This document shows positions 1-10,200 of a DNA stretch of 30,650 nucleotides, piece after piece; the stretch's first letter is position 1; every line of letters begins with the position of its first letter. Below the pieces are notes generated by a model. It was not told the origin of the DNA. It was given only the letters and a program-made list of their open reading frames with translations, and did not search any database. The position numbers and the translations under genes are program-made. The DNA is from Baffinella frigidus (Eukaryota > Cryptophyceae > Cryptomonadales > Baffinellaceae), in NCBI GenBank assembly GCA_026770585.1, contig MU646835.1:267674-298323 (forward strand). The letters are read 5' to 3'.

Positions 1-48
1 CCCCCAAGACCAGCACAAGGCCCTAGGCTTAGGCTACTGAACGGTCCC

Positions 49-85
49 AGGGGGGGGCATTTTTTTTGAGCGAGGTACCCCTGTC
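49..85. mobile_element. Family-1 hairpin element, right half only
   Basis: A G-run is followed by TGAGCGAGGTACCCCTG, the right terminal repeat of the family that is complete at 4202-4307 and elsewhere. The left half is missing or decayed, so this is a remnant. Confidence 0.6.
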
Positions 86-385
86 CATGTCACGTGGCGG
101 CAAGTGATGATGTGATCCTCGGTCGGACAGGTGACGAGCCTCGGGAATCGACTGATGAAGGTATCTTTGGTCTCACGACCCCACGGGCGGGCCTGGGCAC
201 CCCAGGGCCGCTCGCACGACCTTTAGGTCCTTTAGGTTCTTCGACCTCCCAACAAAGGCGGACACCAGAACGTGTTCTGTAGAAAGGCCATGCTTCCTTT
301 CGGACCACATCAAGCCCCCCTGTATGACCCCACGGGGCGGGTCTGGGCACCCAAGGGCCGCTCACACGATCGCACGGTCGAAAGT

Positions 386-480
386 GGGGCGCTGCGAGCC
401 CGAGTTTCCGTTACCTTATCCATAGGAACCCCCCTATGCCCCTACGGTTTTCCTACCGTAGGTTCGTAGGTCTTATCGGC
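386..480. mobile_element. Family-2 hairpin element, internal fragment
   Basis: It holds the family-2 interior (CCGTTACCTTATCC, CCTACCGTAGG and GTAGGTCTTATCG) without the CCACACAGCGG ends. The complete neighbour at 542-691 provides the comparison. Confidence 0.6.
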
Positions 481-541
481 CTTCGTGCGCCGGGCGGACC
501 TGACTTGGATGATTGATTCTATCCCCCGGAGACATCACCAG

Positions 542-691
542 CCACACAGCGGACTTCGAGGGGATTTTGAACAACCCCCAAGCGATAACACCTAGGACCC
601 TATGGTAGGCAACCCGAAGGGGCACACCGTAGGGTCGTAGGTCTTATCGCTTAAGGGTTATTCAAAAACCCCTTCGAAGTCCGCTGTGTGG
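542..691. mobile_element. Family-2 hairpin element, complete
   Basis: Terminal inverted repeats CCACACAGCGGACTTCGA and its complement bound a 150-bp palindromic unit. The interior has CCTAGGACCC and ACCGTAGGGTCGTAGG. No coding capacity. I could not define a target duplication. Other copies: 6114-6274, 6655-6870 and 24029-24189. Confidence 0.85.
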
Positions 692-1330
692 TACCCAGGA
701 TCGCGAACTAAGCCAGCCAGCACCAAACTCCAACATTTCAATCAAAGCGGGAAAGCTGCCCCGCTTTCGTCTGTCTGAACGCTACAGCCTAGATTCTTAG
801 GGAAATCGTTCCAATTTAAGACGATTTTGTGGTACAATTTTTAAGACAATGCTGACTAAAACATTGAAACATACTTGTCAACCTCATTAGTTTAAAATTT
901 GTACCACTTAAGTCTGAGGCGGGCCCGTCCGGTCGTCCTAAATTGCTTCGATATTTCCATTAAGATATCCACAGTCTTGGGTCGAAGGCCCTCAAGCAGC
1001 TACAGAGGTAACTCGCTCATAAGAAGGGGGCTGCGGCAGGGACCCTACAGTACCGGGGTAGCTGGGCTACAAGAACACGGGTGCTCTGACATCGGCTGGT
1101 GTCTGTTTTCTGAAATTAGTACCAGAGGGTTGTCTAAACGCAAGATTTAGTCAACACTCTGGTACTAAACAAGAAAACGGGGGCCCCAAATCCGGTCTGT
1201 GTTCTTAAGTTCTGTTTTTTTATAGCCCAGATACCCATGTAGCACCACCTCCGCCCCCCAGTTCCCGATTTGTGAGAGCGACCTTTCTTACTACCAACAC
1301 GGCCGCCATGTATGCACCCCCGGGCGACTA
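692..1330. other. Non-coding stretch with a decayed family-1 element
   Basis: No exon is recognisable. At 1001-1025 a TA is followed by a degenerate family-1 left end (CAGAGGTAACTCGCTCATAAG), then a weak internal core to about 1060. The motif GGTACAAATTTT-like sequence and long AT-rich runs occur around 830-900. The short open frames look like chance. Confidence 0.4.
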
Positions 1331-1560
1331 GGATCTGGAGTTCTCTGACAGCCTCACAACTACACGTTGTTGAAGAACGGAGACGGGGGCGCGAACACCC
1401 CGGTCTCCGAGGAAAGGGCAGCCCCGCTTCTACGGGACCCACTATTCTCCGTGACGCGGACACCGGGGCCGGTGGCACGCGCCACAGCACCCGCCAGTCT
1501 CGGCGCCAGACCTGCTTGTCAAAGAGGTCAAAAATTTCTTTCCGTTTTTTTTCAGACGAA
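1331..1560. repeat. Upstream copy of the MYND gene's 5' region
   Basis: The run from CTGGAGTTCTC through GACGCGGACACCGGGGCCGG to TTTCTTTCCGTTTTTTT recurs at 2530-2745, directly upstream of the MYND start codon. Further fragments lie at 1738-1835, 2038-2100 and 2230-2290. This is a diverged repeat of about 220 bp. Open frames exist on both strands in both copies but differ in length and sequence, so I do not call a gene. Confidence 0.65.
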
Positions 1561-1856
1561 TTGCGACCATGTTGACTTAAGCCGACTCTCTGAGGCGGGC
1601 TTGTAGCTAGGAGGCTGCCGCAGGCAGGCTGCTAGTTGCGGACGCAGCGCACTGAGCTATGCTGTAGCTGCGCCGCTGGATGGGCGCTGTCTCGCTTGGA
1701 GAAGGGTCGACGCTCTCTTCACGTGTACTTTCCCCTCTGAACAGCCCCTCCACCGCATCCGCCCCCCCGTTCCCGATTCCTGAGAGCGACCTTTCTTACT
1801 ACCAACATGGCCACGTATGCACCCCCACCGGGGGGTGTTTACCAAAATTAGTCGTA

Positions 1857-2026
1857 AAACTTCGAACTTTGAGGTGGGTTTAGCTACGGAATTTCCTACC
1901 GTAGGAAGTAGACAATTCCGTAGGGCCATAGGACTAATTTGGTTTTTAGTCCTATGGCCCTACGGAATTGTCTACTTCCTACGGTAGGAAATTCCGTAGC
2001 TAAACCCACCTCAAAGTTCGAAGTTT
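1857..2026. mobile_element. Family-3 perfect hairpin, 80-bp arms
   Basis: Left arm 1857-1936 and right arm 1947-2026 are exact reverse complements over 80 nt with a 10-nt loop (1937-1946). Ends read AAACTTCGAACTTTGAGG; the interior contains CCTACCGTAGGAAG. A second right arm, identical over the 67 nt visible, is at 12606-12672 next to the assembly gap. Confidence 0.9.
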
Positions 2027-2799
2027 CTCTATGAAAATGGTCAAATCTTTCTTTCCGTTTTTTTCGAGGTCGGTCAGCAAATTCACCATCGAGGTTGGGG
2101 TCAGTGTCGTCAGACAAATACTTGGCCCAGCTCTGTCGAGATTGAGTATTTTTTGGTGAATTTATTAATTACACGAACAGCATGACCACGTACTTTTAAA
2201 GACCCCCTGCGGGGGGTTTTGGGCTACAAGACCAGCATGACCACATTCTAAAACAAGGGTCTGGAGTTCTCACACACACCCACCAGCAACCCGTAGCAGC
2301 TTATACCGGATCCTCCCAAGGATTCGGGTATTCTATTGAAAAAAATATTTCCCTATGACCCTACGGTAGGAAACCCTAGGGACCTCGAATTGCTGACGGG
2401 AGATACCGAAGAGATTTCTTCGGTTTAGCTGAAAATTACTACAGTACCCGATCCGTTTTGGGCTAGAAGAGAATTTATGAATTACAAGACCAGCATGGAC
2501 CAGCATGACCACATTCTAAAACAAGGGTCTGGAGTTCTCACACACACTAGACACACCACACGTTATTGTAGAACGGAGAAAAAGGCGCGAACACCCCCGT
2601 CTCGGGGGAAGGGGCAGCCCCGTTCCTGCGGGACCCCCAATTGTGGACGACGCGGACACCGGGGCCGGCGGCCCGCGCCGCAGTCGCCCGCCAGCCCTGC
2701 GTGCCAAACTGGTCAAAATATTTCTTTCCGTTTTTTTAGCTCCATAGAGGTCGGTCAGCAATCACCATCTGTGGGAGGAGGGGTGCACCACCCACGGCG
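2027..2799. other. Region upstream of the MYND gene; putative promoter
   Basis: It holds repeated pieces of a local sequence: ACAAGACCAGCATGACCAC-like at 2224-2250 and 2482-2515, TCTGGAGTTCTCACACAC at 2260-2280 and 2530-2547, and TTTCTTTCCGTTTTTTT at 2047 and 2721. A single AATTACTACAG motif sits near 2434. No TATA box or exon could be assigned. The promoter role is inferred from position only. Confidence 0.35.
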
Positions 2800-4093
2800 A
2801 TGGCGGCGGGCGCGGGCGAGCGCATCAGCCTCCCGGGGGCAGCCTCCAACGCCGCTGGCGGGGCTGATGCTGGCGAAGGCGACCGCGGGGCTCTGCACGT
2901 AACTGAGGCGCTCAGGTCTCTCGCGCTCCAGGACACCTGCGCCCACTGCGGGAAGCAGGGCGCGGCGGCGCTCAAGCGCTGCTCGATCTGCAAGCACGTC
3001 TGGTACTGCGGGGCTGACTGCCAGAAGGCGGGGTGGCGGCGCCACAAGAAGAGGTGCGCGCCGCCGCTGTCTACAAACGACGTCCGTGCGAAAGTGCTTG
3101 CGGCAGGCGCCGCTGACGATTGGCGGGCGGTGCTCGAGTGGGAGGGGCGCATGGAGGAGATAATGGTGGGGCTGCCAGATGTCAAGTGCAATCGCATCCT
3201 CGCTTCTTTCCTCGCCGCGCACTTGAGGGGAAGTGTGTCAACGGGCAGCCAATACCATGCTCTCTCGGCCGCCAGCCTTGGGTCACGCCGCGTCGACCTC
3301 CTGGGCAAGATGGAGCGCTTCCGGGACCAAGGCGAGGCCATGTGTAGCATCGCCCGCGGCCTCTCAAGCGCCGGCAAGCGCCAGGAAGCGGCGCTTCACT
3401 ACCAGTGGAATGCGAGGCGTGGTATGGGCTCGGAAGGTTGGCGATCAGCGAGGGGCGCCACGCGGAGGGGGTGGATCTGCTGCGAAATGCGCTGGCCGCG
3501 GCGCCGCTCAGTGAGGGCAGCACCAATTGAGAATTTCCTGTCTTGCGCGCGTTGATTGATGCGCTCTTCGAGACGGACGCAATCGAGGAGCTCGAGCCGC
3601 TGGTTCTGCGCTACCAAGAGGCGGGCAAGGCGGAGTGGGCAAGGGATGGGCGCCAGTGCTTCCAGCAGTTGCACTGCCTCACCTTCAGTGCGCAACTTCA
3701 CGAGGTCCTATCTGCACACCATTTCGGGAATCCCTCCACACTGCTCTGCCTTGGCTTTCCAGCAAGGCCGGTAGCATCTGTCACATGTTCCACCACGCCT
3801 GAGCGGAGACACCACGCACTCCCTGAACCTTCCCCTCTCACCAGGCACGCGGGGAGCCTCAGGAGGCCGCGAGGGACGTGCGCGCTCTGCTCGACCTTCT
3901 GCGCCAGAACGAGCCACCAGTGGATATGATCCTTTCATTTGAAACTGTTCTTCGTGAGGCCAGCTCGCGCCTCAAGATCCTCGATCCGGAGCGTGGGGAG
4001 GAGGAGCTCATCACGTCCGTGGCAGCCGAAGTGGCCAAGCTTCGTGGGCTGGCCGGGAAGGCCGAACTACAACAGCGTCCCGGGGGTGCCTAG
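2800..4093 (+). CDS. MYND-type zinc-finger protein with TPR-like helices; disrupted reading frame
   Basis: The start at 2800 opens a frame with a full MYND finger at residues 47-86: C47, C50, C61, C64, C70, C74, H82 and C86, with the usual WYC..DCQ and W..HK..C context. MYND fingers bind zinc and usually mediate protein-protein contacts. Helical TPR-like sequence follows (YGLGRLAISEGRHAEG, then LRALIDALF), but only after a frame change between 3403 and 3407, where one base appears missing (CAG/GTG). An in-frame TGA follows at 3528-3530, and coding character continues beyond it. A phase-0 intron at 3705-3844 (GTCCTA...CACCAG) joins exactly to the last exon, 3845-4093, ending in TAG. The total would be about 384 codons. 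It is either a young pseudogene or a real gene with two sequence errors. No telomere-like intron is present, unlike its neighbours. It is convergent with the minus-strand gene ending at 5515. Confidence 0.75.
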
Positions 4094-4201
4094 TTGGCGA
4101 ATGAGGGAAAGAGGGCGAGCGAGAGAGAGGGAGAGACAACATGGTGGTGTGAGTAGGCAGGCTGGGCCCTTGCTCGCAGGATGAGAGCTGATACACACAT
4201 A

Positions 4202-4307
4202 CAGGGGTACCTCGCTCATAAGAAACCGCCCCCCCCCTAGGACCCTACAGTAGGGCCCTATGGTGGTCCTAGGGGGGGGGCGGTTTCTTATGAGCGAGGT
4301 ACCCCTG
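4202..4307. mobile_element. Family-1 hairpin element, complete, TA-flanked
   Basis: A 106-bp palindrome with ends CAGGGGTACCTCGCTCATAA and complement, flanked by TA at 4200-4201 and 4308-4309. The interior has CCTAGGACC and CTACAGTAGGG. TA duplication and small non-coding palindromic structure fit a Tc1/mariner-type (Stowaway-like) MITE; the family assignment is inference. Confidence 0.85.
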
Positions 4308-4578
4308 TAATCGCTCGCTGGATTCGACGAGTTTCCCAATGCTTGCGCAAACCCTTCCCCCGATTTGGAGGCGAGCACGAGCCTCTGCACTGGAGAGCGA
4401 AACGCGATCCGAAAGCAAAAATGCTTTCTCTGCAGATCCCTTCTACGGAACGGCGTGTCGTTGGCATATGTTGGGAGAAATTTAAACCTAAAGGACCTAA
4501 AGGCAACTCAGCGTCACGCCTAAAGGACGCACAGCCTCGGTGGACATGCATACATGGCGGCAGTGTCGGTATTGGTAA

Positions 4579-4634
<56 letters not shown>

Positions 4635-4704
4635 CGCTCGCTCGCTCGCTCGCTTGCTCTCGCTCTCGCTCTCTCTCTCTCTCTCGCTCTCTCGCTTTCT
4701 CTCT
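4579..4704. repeat. CT/GCTC microsatellite
   Basis: An uninterrupted (CT)n run passes into GCTC units and back to CT. The Ser/Leu-rich and Arg/Glu-rich open frames here are by-products of the repeat. Confidence 0.95.
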
Positions 4705-4800
4705 AGCGTCACGCACAGCCTTGCATCGGGCAGAGTGGGGGGGCGAGGCGCTCTCGTCAGACACACACCCCAGCGAGTCGTATTGACGTTGATTGACTAA

Positions 4801-4978
4801 GAGGTACCTCGCTCATAAGGAGCCCCCCCCCCCCGGGGGGGCGCCTCCTTACGAGCGAGGTGCAGGGGTACCTCGCTCATAACAAAGCGCCACCCCCTGA
4901 GACCCTACAGTAGGCCTATGCCTAGGGCCCTATGGTGGTCCTAGGGGGGGTTGCCTTCTTATGAGCGAGGTACCCCTG
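4801..4978. mobile_element. Two abutting family-1 hairpin elements
   Basis: The first, about 4801-4862, has ends GAGGTACCTCGCTCATAAGG and CCTTACGAGCGAGGT and an almost pure C/G loop. The second, 4863-4978, is a full unit from CAGGGGTACC to GGTACCCCTG with the CTACAGTAGG core. Their junction is shared, so no clean TA duplication is left. Confidence 0.75.
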
Positions 4979-5169
4979 CACAGATGTCACTCTAGGAACA
5001 AGGTCCACCTCGCCGTAGGAGGATACGGTAGGCCTGTGCCCACACACAAGCGAGAGAGAACTTACCTTCATTAGTCAACCATTGAGGCTCATCACCTGTC
5101 CGACCGAGGCTCACACTGTGTCTATGAGGTTACGACCACCCTTCGAGCGCACTCTCTGCTATGTACCCA

Positions 5170-5372
5170 CAGGGGTACCTCGCTCATAAGAAAGCGCCCC
5201 CCCCCCATACGACCATCTCAGAACCCGTGTTCAAGGCCTAGCCGTCCGTTACAGGGGTACCTCGCTCATATCAAACCGCCCCCCCCTAGCTAGGACCCTA
5301 CAGTAGGGCTATGCCTAGGGCCCTATCGTGGTCCTAGGGGGGGCGCAGTTTCTTATGAGCGAGGTACCCCTG
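5170..5372. mobile_element. Family-1 half element followed by a complete one
   Basis: Half-element at 5170-5207 (CAGGGGTACCTCGCTCATAA plus C-run) with no right arm. The complete 121-bp element is 5252-5372, flanked by TA at 5250-5251 and 5373-5374. The interior has CCTAGGACC-like and CTACAGTAGGG motifs. Confidence 0.8.
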
Positions 5373-5514
5373 TAGGTCCTTCAGGTTCTCTTCACTCCCA
5401 CCACACATGTAGGCGTTCAGGGTTCAGGGTTGACGGTTGGGGGAGAGAGACGTTTATTAATGCCAACACCAGGCACCACACCCCCACCGTCGCGAGGCAC
5501 GAGTTTGTAGAGGA

Positions 5515-7179
5515 CTAGGCGTTGGCGCCGATCGCCGCGGAGGGGTCCGCGGTGTGCACTACGTCCGACACCTGGGGGTTAAGGTTTGGTGGTTCAGGAC
5601 CACATTCGGAAGTAGGGTGGAGGGTTTGGAATGTGGGGGTTGGGGCTTCAGGGTTGCAGTGTTCAGGTGGTTCAGTAGACGGGTCCGCGGTGTGCACCAC
5701 GTCCGACACCTGAAAGTAGGGTTTAAGGGTTTAATTAAGGACTACGGGGGTACCTCGCTCATAAGAAACGCCACCCTGCAGGACCCTACAGTAGGACTAT
5801 GCCCAGGGCCCTCAAGGGGTCCTAGGGGGGAGGGGCTTTCTTATGAGCGAGGTACCCCTGTAAGCGTACAGGAATTTCGGGGTTACAAGCACCCATATCT
5901 TAAGAACCAGCACCAGATTTGGGGCCTGCGTGTTCTTAATTTTGTACCAAGCATCGATCAACTCTCGCGTTTAGTCAACCCGTAGGTACTGATTTAAGAC
6001 AACAGACCACGACCGAGGCTCGACCAAGGGTGTTCTCGTAGCCCGGATATCCCTGTAGGTCTACTGTAGGGTTCTAGGGGGAGGCGCCTCCTTCAATTAG
6101 AGGTACCCCTGTACCACACAGCGGGCTACGAAGGGATTTTCGGGCTCTGAGAGCCCGAGTTTCCGTTACCTTATCCGTAGGAACCCCCCCTATGTCCCTA
6201 CGGATTGCCTACCGTAGGGTCCTAGGTCTTATCGCTTAAGGACTATTCGAAATCCCTTCAAAGGCCGCTGTGTACTGAGACAGTCTCTGCCAGAATTATC
6301 TGGGTTCTAGCTTTGCCCCAGTCGGCTTGGCTGACTATTCTCAAGCTGACATCGTGGGTCTGCGGTACAAATCCGTCAACTTTGGGGTGATAACAGGCCC
6401 GGACTCACCAAATTGAGACGCAAATTCACGGAACATACCAGAATCTGTCCACATAAAAAGACGTCAGATAGCATCTTTATATGCCTACAATAGCATATAC
6501 ACCCTTATCTTCGGCGTCGGAAGCCTAAGATAGCGGGACAGATTCTGTCTTGTTCCGAAATCAAACTAGACTGCGCCAGAGCTAGATGATGAGCTCCCGC
6601 CTTGTAACAAACGCGGAAAGAATCTGGCGTTTGAACTTGCCGGAGGGGTTCAACCCACACAGCGGGCTACCAAGGGATTTTCGGTGGATGATCCACCGAC
6701 TTTCCGTTACCTTATCCGTAGGAACCCCCTTATGTCCCTGCTACCTTACCCGTATGAACCCCCCTATGTCCCTACGCTATGCCCCCCCTATGTCCCTACG
6801 CTATCGCCTACCGTATGTCGAATCGCTTAGGGTTTATTTATTCGAAATCCCTTCGAAGTCCGCTGTGTGGCTCACCCTGGCGTCGTCGTTGGCAAACTGT
6901 GCCTTGGTCAACTCTAAACCCTAAGTGACCTTGGGGGGGGGCGAATAAATGTTCTAGGCTTAGGGTTTAGGGTTTAGGGTTTAGGGTTTAGGGTTTAGGG
7001 TTCACGGTATAGGGTTTAGGGTTAAGGTTTTAGGGTTCAGGGTTCGGGGTTTAGAGTTTAGGGTTTAGGGTTTAGGGATTAAGGTCCAGGGGGTGAATGT
7101 GACCTTGTCGTCGTCGGCGGCGAACTGAGCCTTGATCTTCTCGACCATCAGGCCCGCCTTCGTCCGTGCGATGATATTC

Positions 7180-7211
<32 letters not shown>

Positions 7212-10200
7212 ACCCAACCCTCAACCCAACCCTCAACCCTCAAACCTCAACCCTCAACCCAACCCTCAACCCAACCCTCAACCCTCAACCCTCAACCCAA
7301 CCCTCAACCCTCAACCCTCAACCCCTAGACCCAACCCTCAACCCTCAACACGAGGGGGTTAATGTTACCTTGGGTCAACCCTCAACCCTAACTAACTGTC
7401 ACCTGGGAGAAGCGAGTCAATGTTCTAGGCGTAGGGTGTAGGGTGTAGGGTGTAGGGGGTCAATATGGTCTAGGGGGTGAATGTGACCTTGTCGTCGTCG
7501 GCGGCGAACTGAGCCTTGATCTTCTCGACCATCAGGCCTGCCTTCATCCGTGCGATGATATCCTTCACCTGGGTTTGGGGTTTGGGGTTTAGGGATGAGG
7601 GTTCAGGGATTAGGGAATAGGGATTAGGGTTGGTTTGACGTGGTTCAACTAATGATGAAGACCATCAGGTCCGCCTGCATTCGGGCGATGATGTCCTTCA
7701 CCTGGGTTTGGGGTTTGGGGTTTATGGGTCCGGCCAGAACACTACGGGGAACGTTCCTGAAATTAAATATTGGATTGTCATCCGCGCGATGACATCCTTC
7801 ACCTGATTGTTTTTTTTTCAGGTTAACGGATTAGGGATTAGGGATTAGGGATTAGGGATTAGGGATTAGGCTTGGTTTGACGTCGTTCAACTGAGGATGA
7901 AGTCCATCAGGTCCGCATTTTTCCGAGCGATGATATCCTTCACCTATGTTTAGGGTTCAGGGCTCAGGGTATAGGATTTAGGGACGAGGGTTTAGGGTTC
8001 AGTGTTGAGTGTTGAGTGTTTAGGGTTTAGGGTTTAGGGATGAGGGATGAGGGTTAGGTTTGATTTGATTTCCTTGAACTGATTGGGGATGTACACCAAA
8101 CCCCAACCCCTCCACCCTAAACCCATGCCACCAGGCGTTACGGTTGGGTTTCATCAAGCTGGATCCAGCATACCCTCGATCTCATATGGAAACACCGACA
8201 ATTAATAAACTTGGTTTCAATCAGAATTTCTACGTTTGCTTTAACATCGCTTATAAAGTTCGTTATGTGCAGTAAGTTTCATTGAACCAAGTTTATAAAT
8301 CGTAAGTGTTTCGACATGAGATCCTCGGGACGCAGGATTGCATCGGGTCCCCTCATAAAATTCATCCCAGATGCAGGGCTGCATTGCCACTCGAGAATGC
8401 TGGAGGATCCTTTTTACATGTGGGGTTGTAAATATTTGCACCAGGATAAGGTGTTCCAACCTCGCGCCTGGCCAATATATGGCTAGTTACGTGACCAATC
8501 AACGAAAGTTACTACACAAATGCCCACTTTTAAAAGCGCATCGGTTTTAATTAGGCCCCTCTAGCATTCTCGTGTGGTGGAGCCATTCTGTATATTCAGG
8601 GCTAAATTCTCCTCGTTTTGTACCAGTAATAGTTTAGATGGACGGCCACTGAGATAAGTTTATTAGAGCACGCGACTAGATTAAGGGCAAGGCTGCCACG
8701 CCAGAGGGCTCGAGGGGAACCGACGCCTTATCCAAGCCAGATCCGACGTCGTTGACTTAAGTATTCAGGGGATTTCCCCTGAAAGATGTCAAAAGTGGAT
8801 GTTTCGAGCCCTCCGGCGTGGTGGTGGAGAAACAGTCCCGAGCAGTGCCACCCTAGAGTCGCTTCCCACTCGAGGCTAGACATGTGCCTATTTTAAAAGG
8901 GGGGTTGTTGGAATTTGTACCAGTCACGGGCGGGTTTGGTCACGTAGCTCCCGTATACACGGTAGCTACGTGACCAAACCCGGAAATGTATGTGAAAATT
9001 ACTACACACCGCCCCACTTATAAAGAGTCCCCGGTTTTAAAATACTCACATTTCTAGCCTCGAGTGGTCTCGGGACTCCCCCTCAACCCTAAGCCCGACA
9101 TTTGACCCTACATCCTGAACCCTGCCCCCCTGGGCCTGCTCGTCCACAAGCCTGCATACACCCTAAACCTTTAAACCCTCACCCCTGAACCCTCTACTGG
9201 AAAGCCCCAGGGGAAGTTTCAAAAAGTTCGCGACACTCTGGTGTCGCATACTTTTGAGCCATCTTCTCCTCAAAAGGCAATTTTCACCCCAAGGACGTGA
9301 CCAAAATTCGTCAAAAGGTAACCTACAAGTAATTTTAGTGTCGTGTCCAAGAATTTTGAGACTTCCTCTGTGGCTTTGCAGTAGCTGCCTCCCGACAACC
9401 CCGCCAGGCCCGAGAACGCCGTTCTATGTTGCCACAGTTGCAACAGTGCAACTGTTGCGTTCTCTGTTGCAACAGTTGCAACAGCTGCAGCAGCCACACA
9501 CGCCTCTTGCTTCCAGACCCTGCGCTGCAGCGAGGACCGAGGCTAGGACGGGCCCGCCTCGGGACCCCAGCGCGGACCTCTAACCCTCATGCTACCAGGC
9601 TTCGTGGATGGGGTTTTATCTAGGCGTGGCGCCTCGCCTTCTGGCTGTCGGCATGCTCCACCGACTTTCCGATACCTTATCCGTAGGAACCCCCCTATGT
9701 CCCGACGCTATTGCCTACCGTAGGGTCGCATGTCTTCTCGCTTGGGGGTTATTCGAAAAGGTTGTCCGCCAGCTTCGCGGGGAGGCCGTACTACGCGGGA
9801 GGGGTAGGTGTCTTTTTGCGCCCCGCGTCCATCTATTATTTCCCCTTGAAATCAGCAAAAGTTGCCGGAAATGCCCACAAATAATTGACTTTGGCGGAAA
9901 AGTAACCGCAGGATAAGGGGGGAAATGGCTCCAAGAAAGCAGCTACCCCTCCCGCGTAGTATGCCTAGGGGACCATTCTAAATGTGAGGTTGTTAAATTT
10001 AGTACAGCCACGGGCAGGCTTGGTCACGCATCTCAGGGAATTCCCGGAGATACGTGACCAAACGCCCCCATTTGTGTGAAAATTACTACACCCATCTTTT
10101 TGTTCTTCACTGGTAAAAGAATGCCTGTTTTAAAATAGTCACATTTCTAGCCTCGAGTGGAAGCTCTCTGCTTGCGGGAGGCTGTTTTAAAATAGTCACA

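Noticed and set aside
544-691. Hairpins as transcription terminators or structured RNA genes
   Set aside because: They recur as dispersed copies with transposon-like flanks, and no poly-T or promoter signals accompany them.
2736-3377. Minus-strand frames of 155-213 codons opposite the MYND gene
   Set aside because: They are GC-rich shadows of the plus-strand coding region, which has a complete MYND signature.
4288-4786. Arg/Glu-rich and Ser/Leu-rich frames of 147-158 codons
   Set aside because: They read through the CT microsatellite and a hairpin end; no conserved segment is visible.
7132-7362. Repetitive direct units considered as a CRISPR array
   Set aside because: Units are 7-12 bp without unique spacers of constant length, and the genome is eukaryotic.
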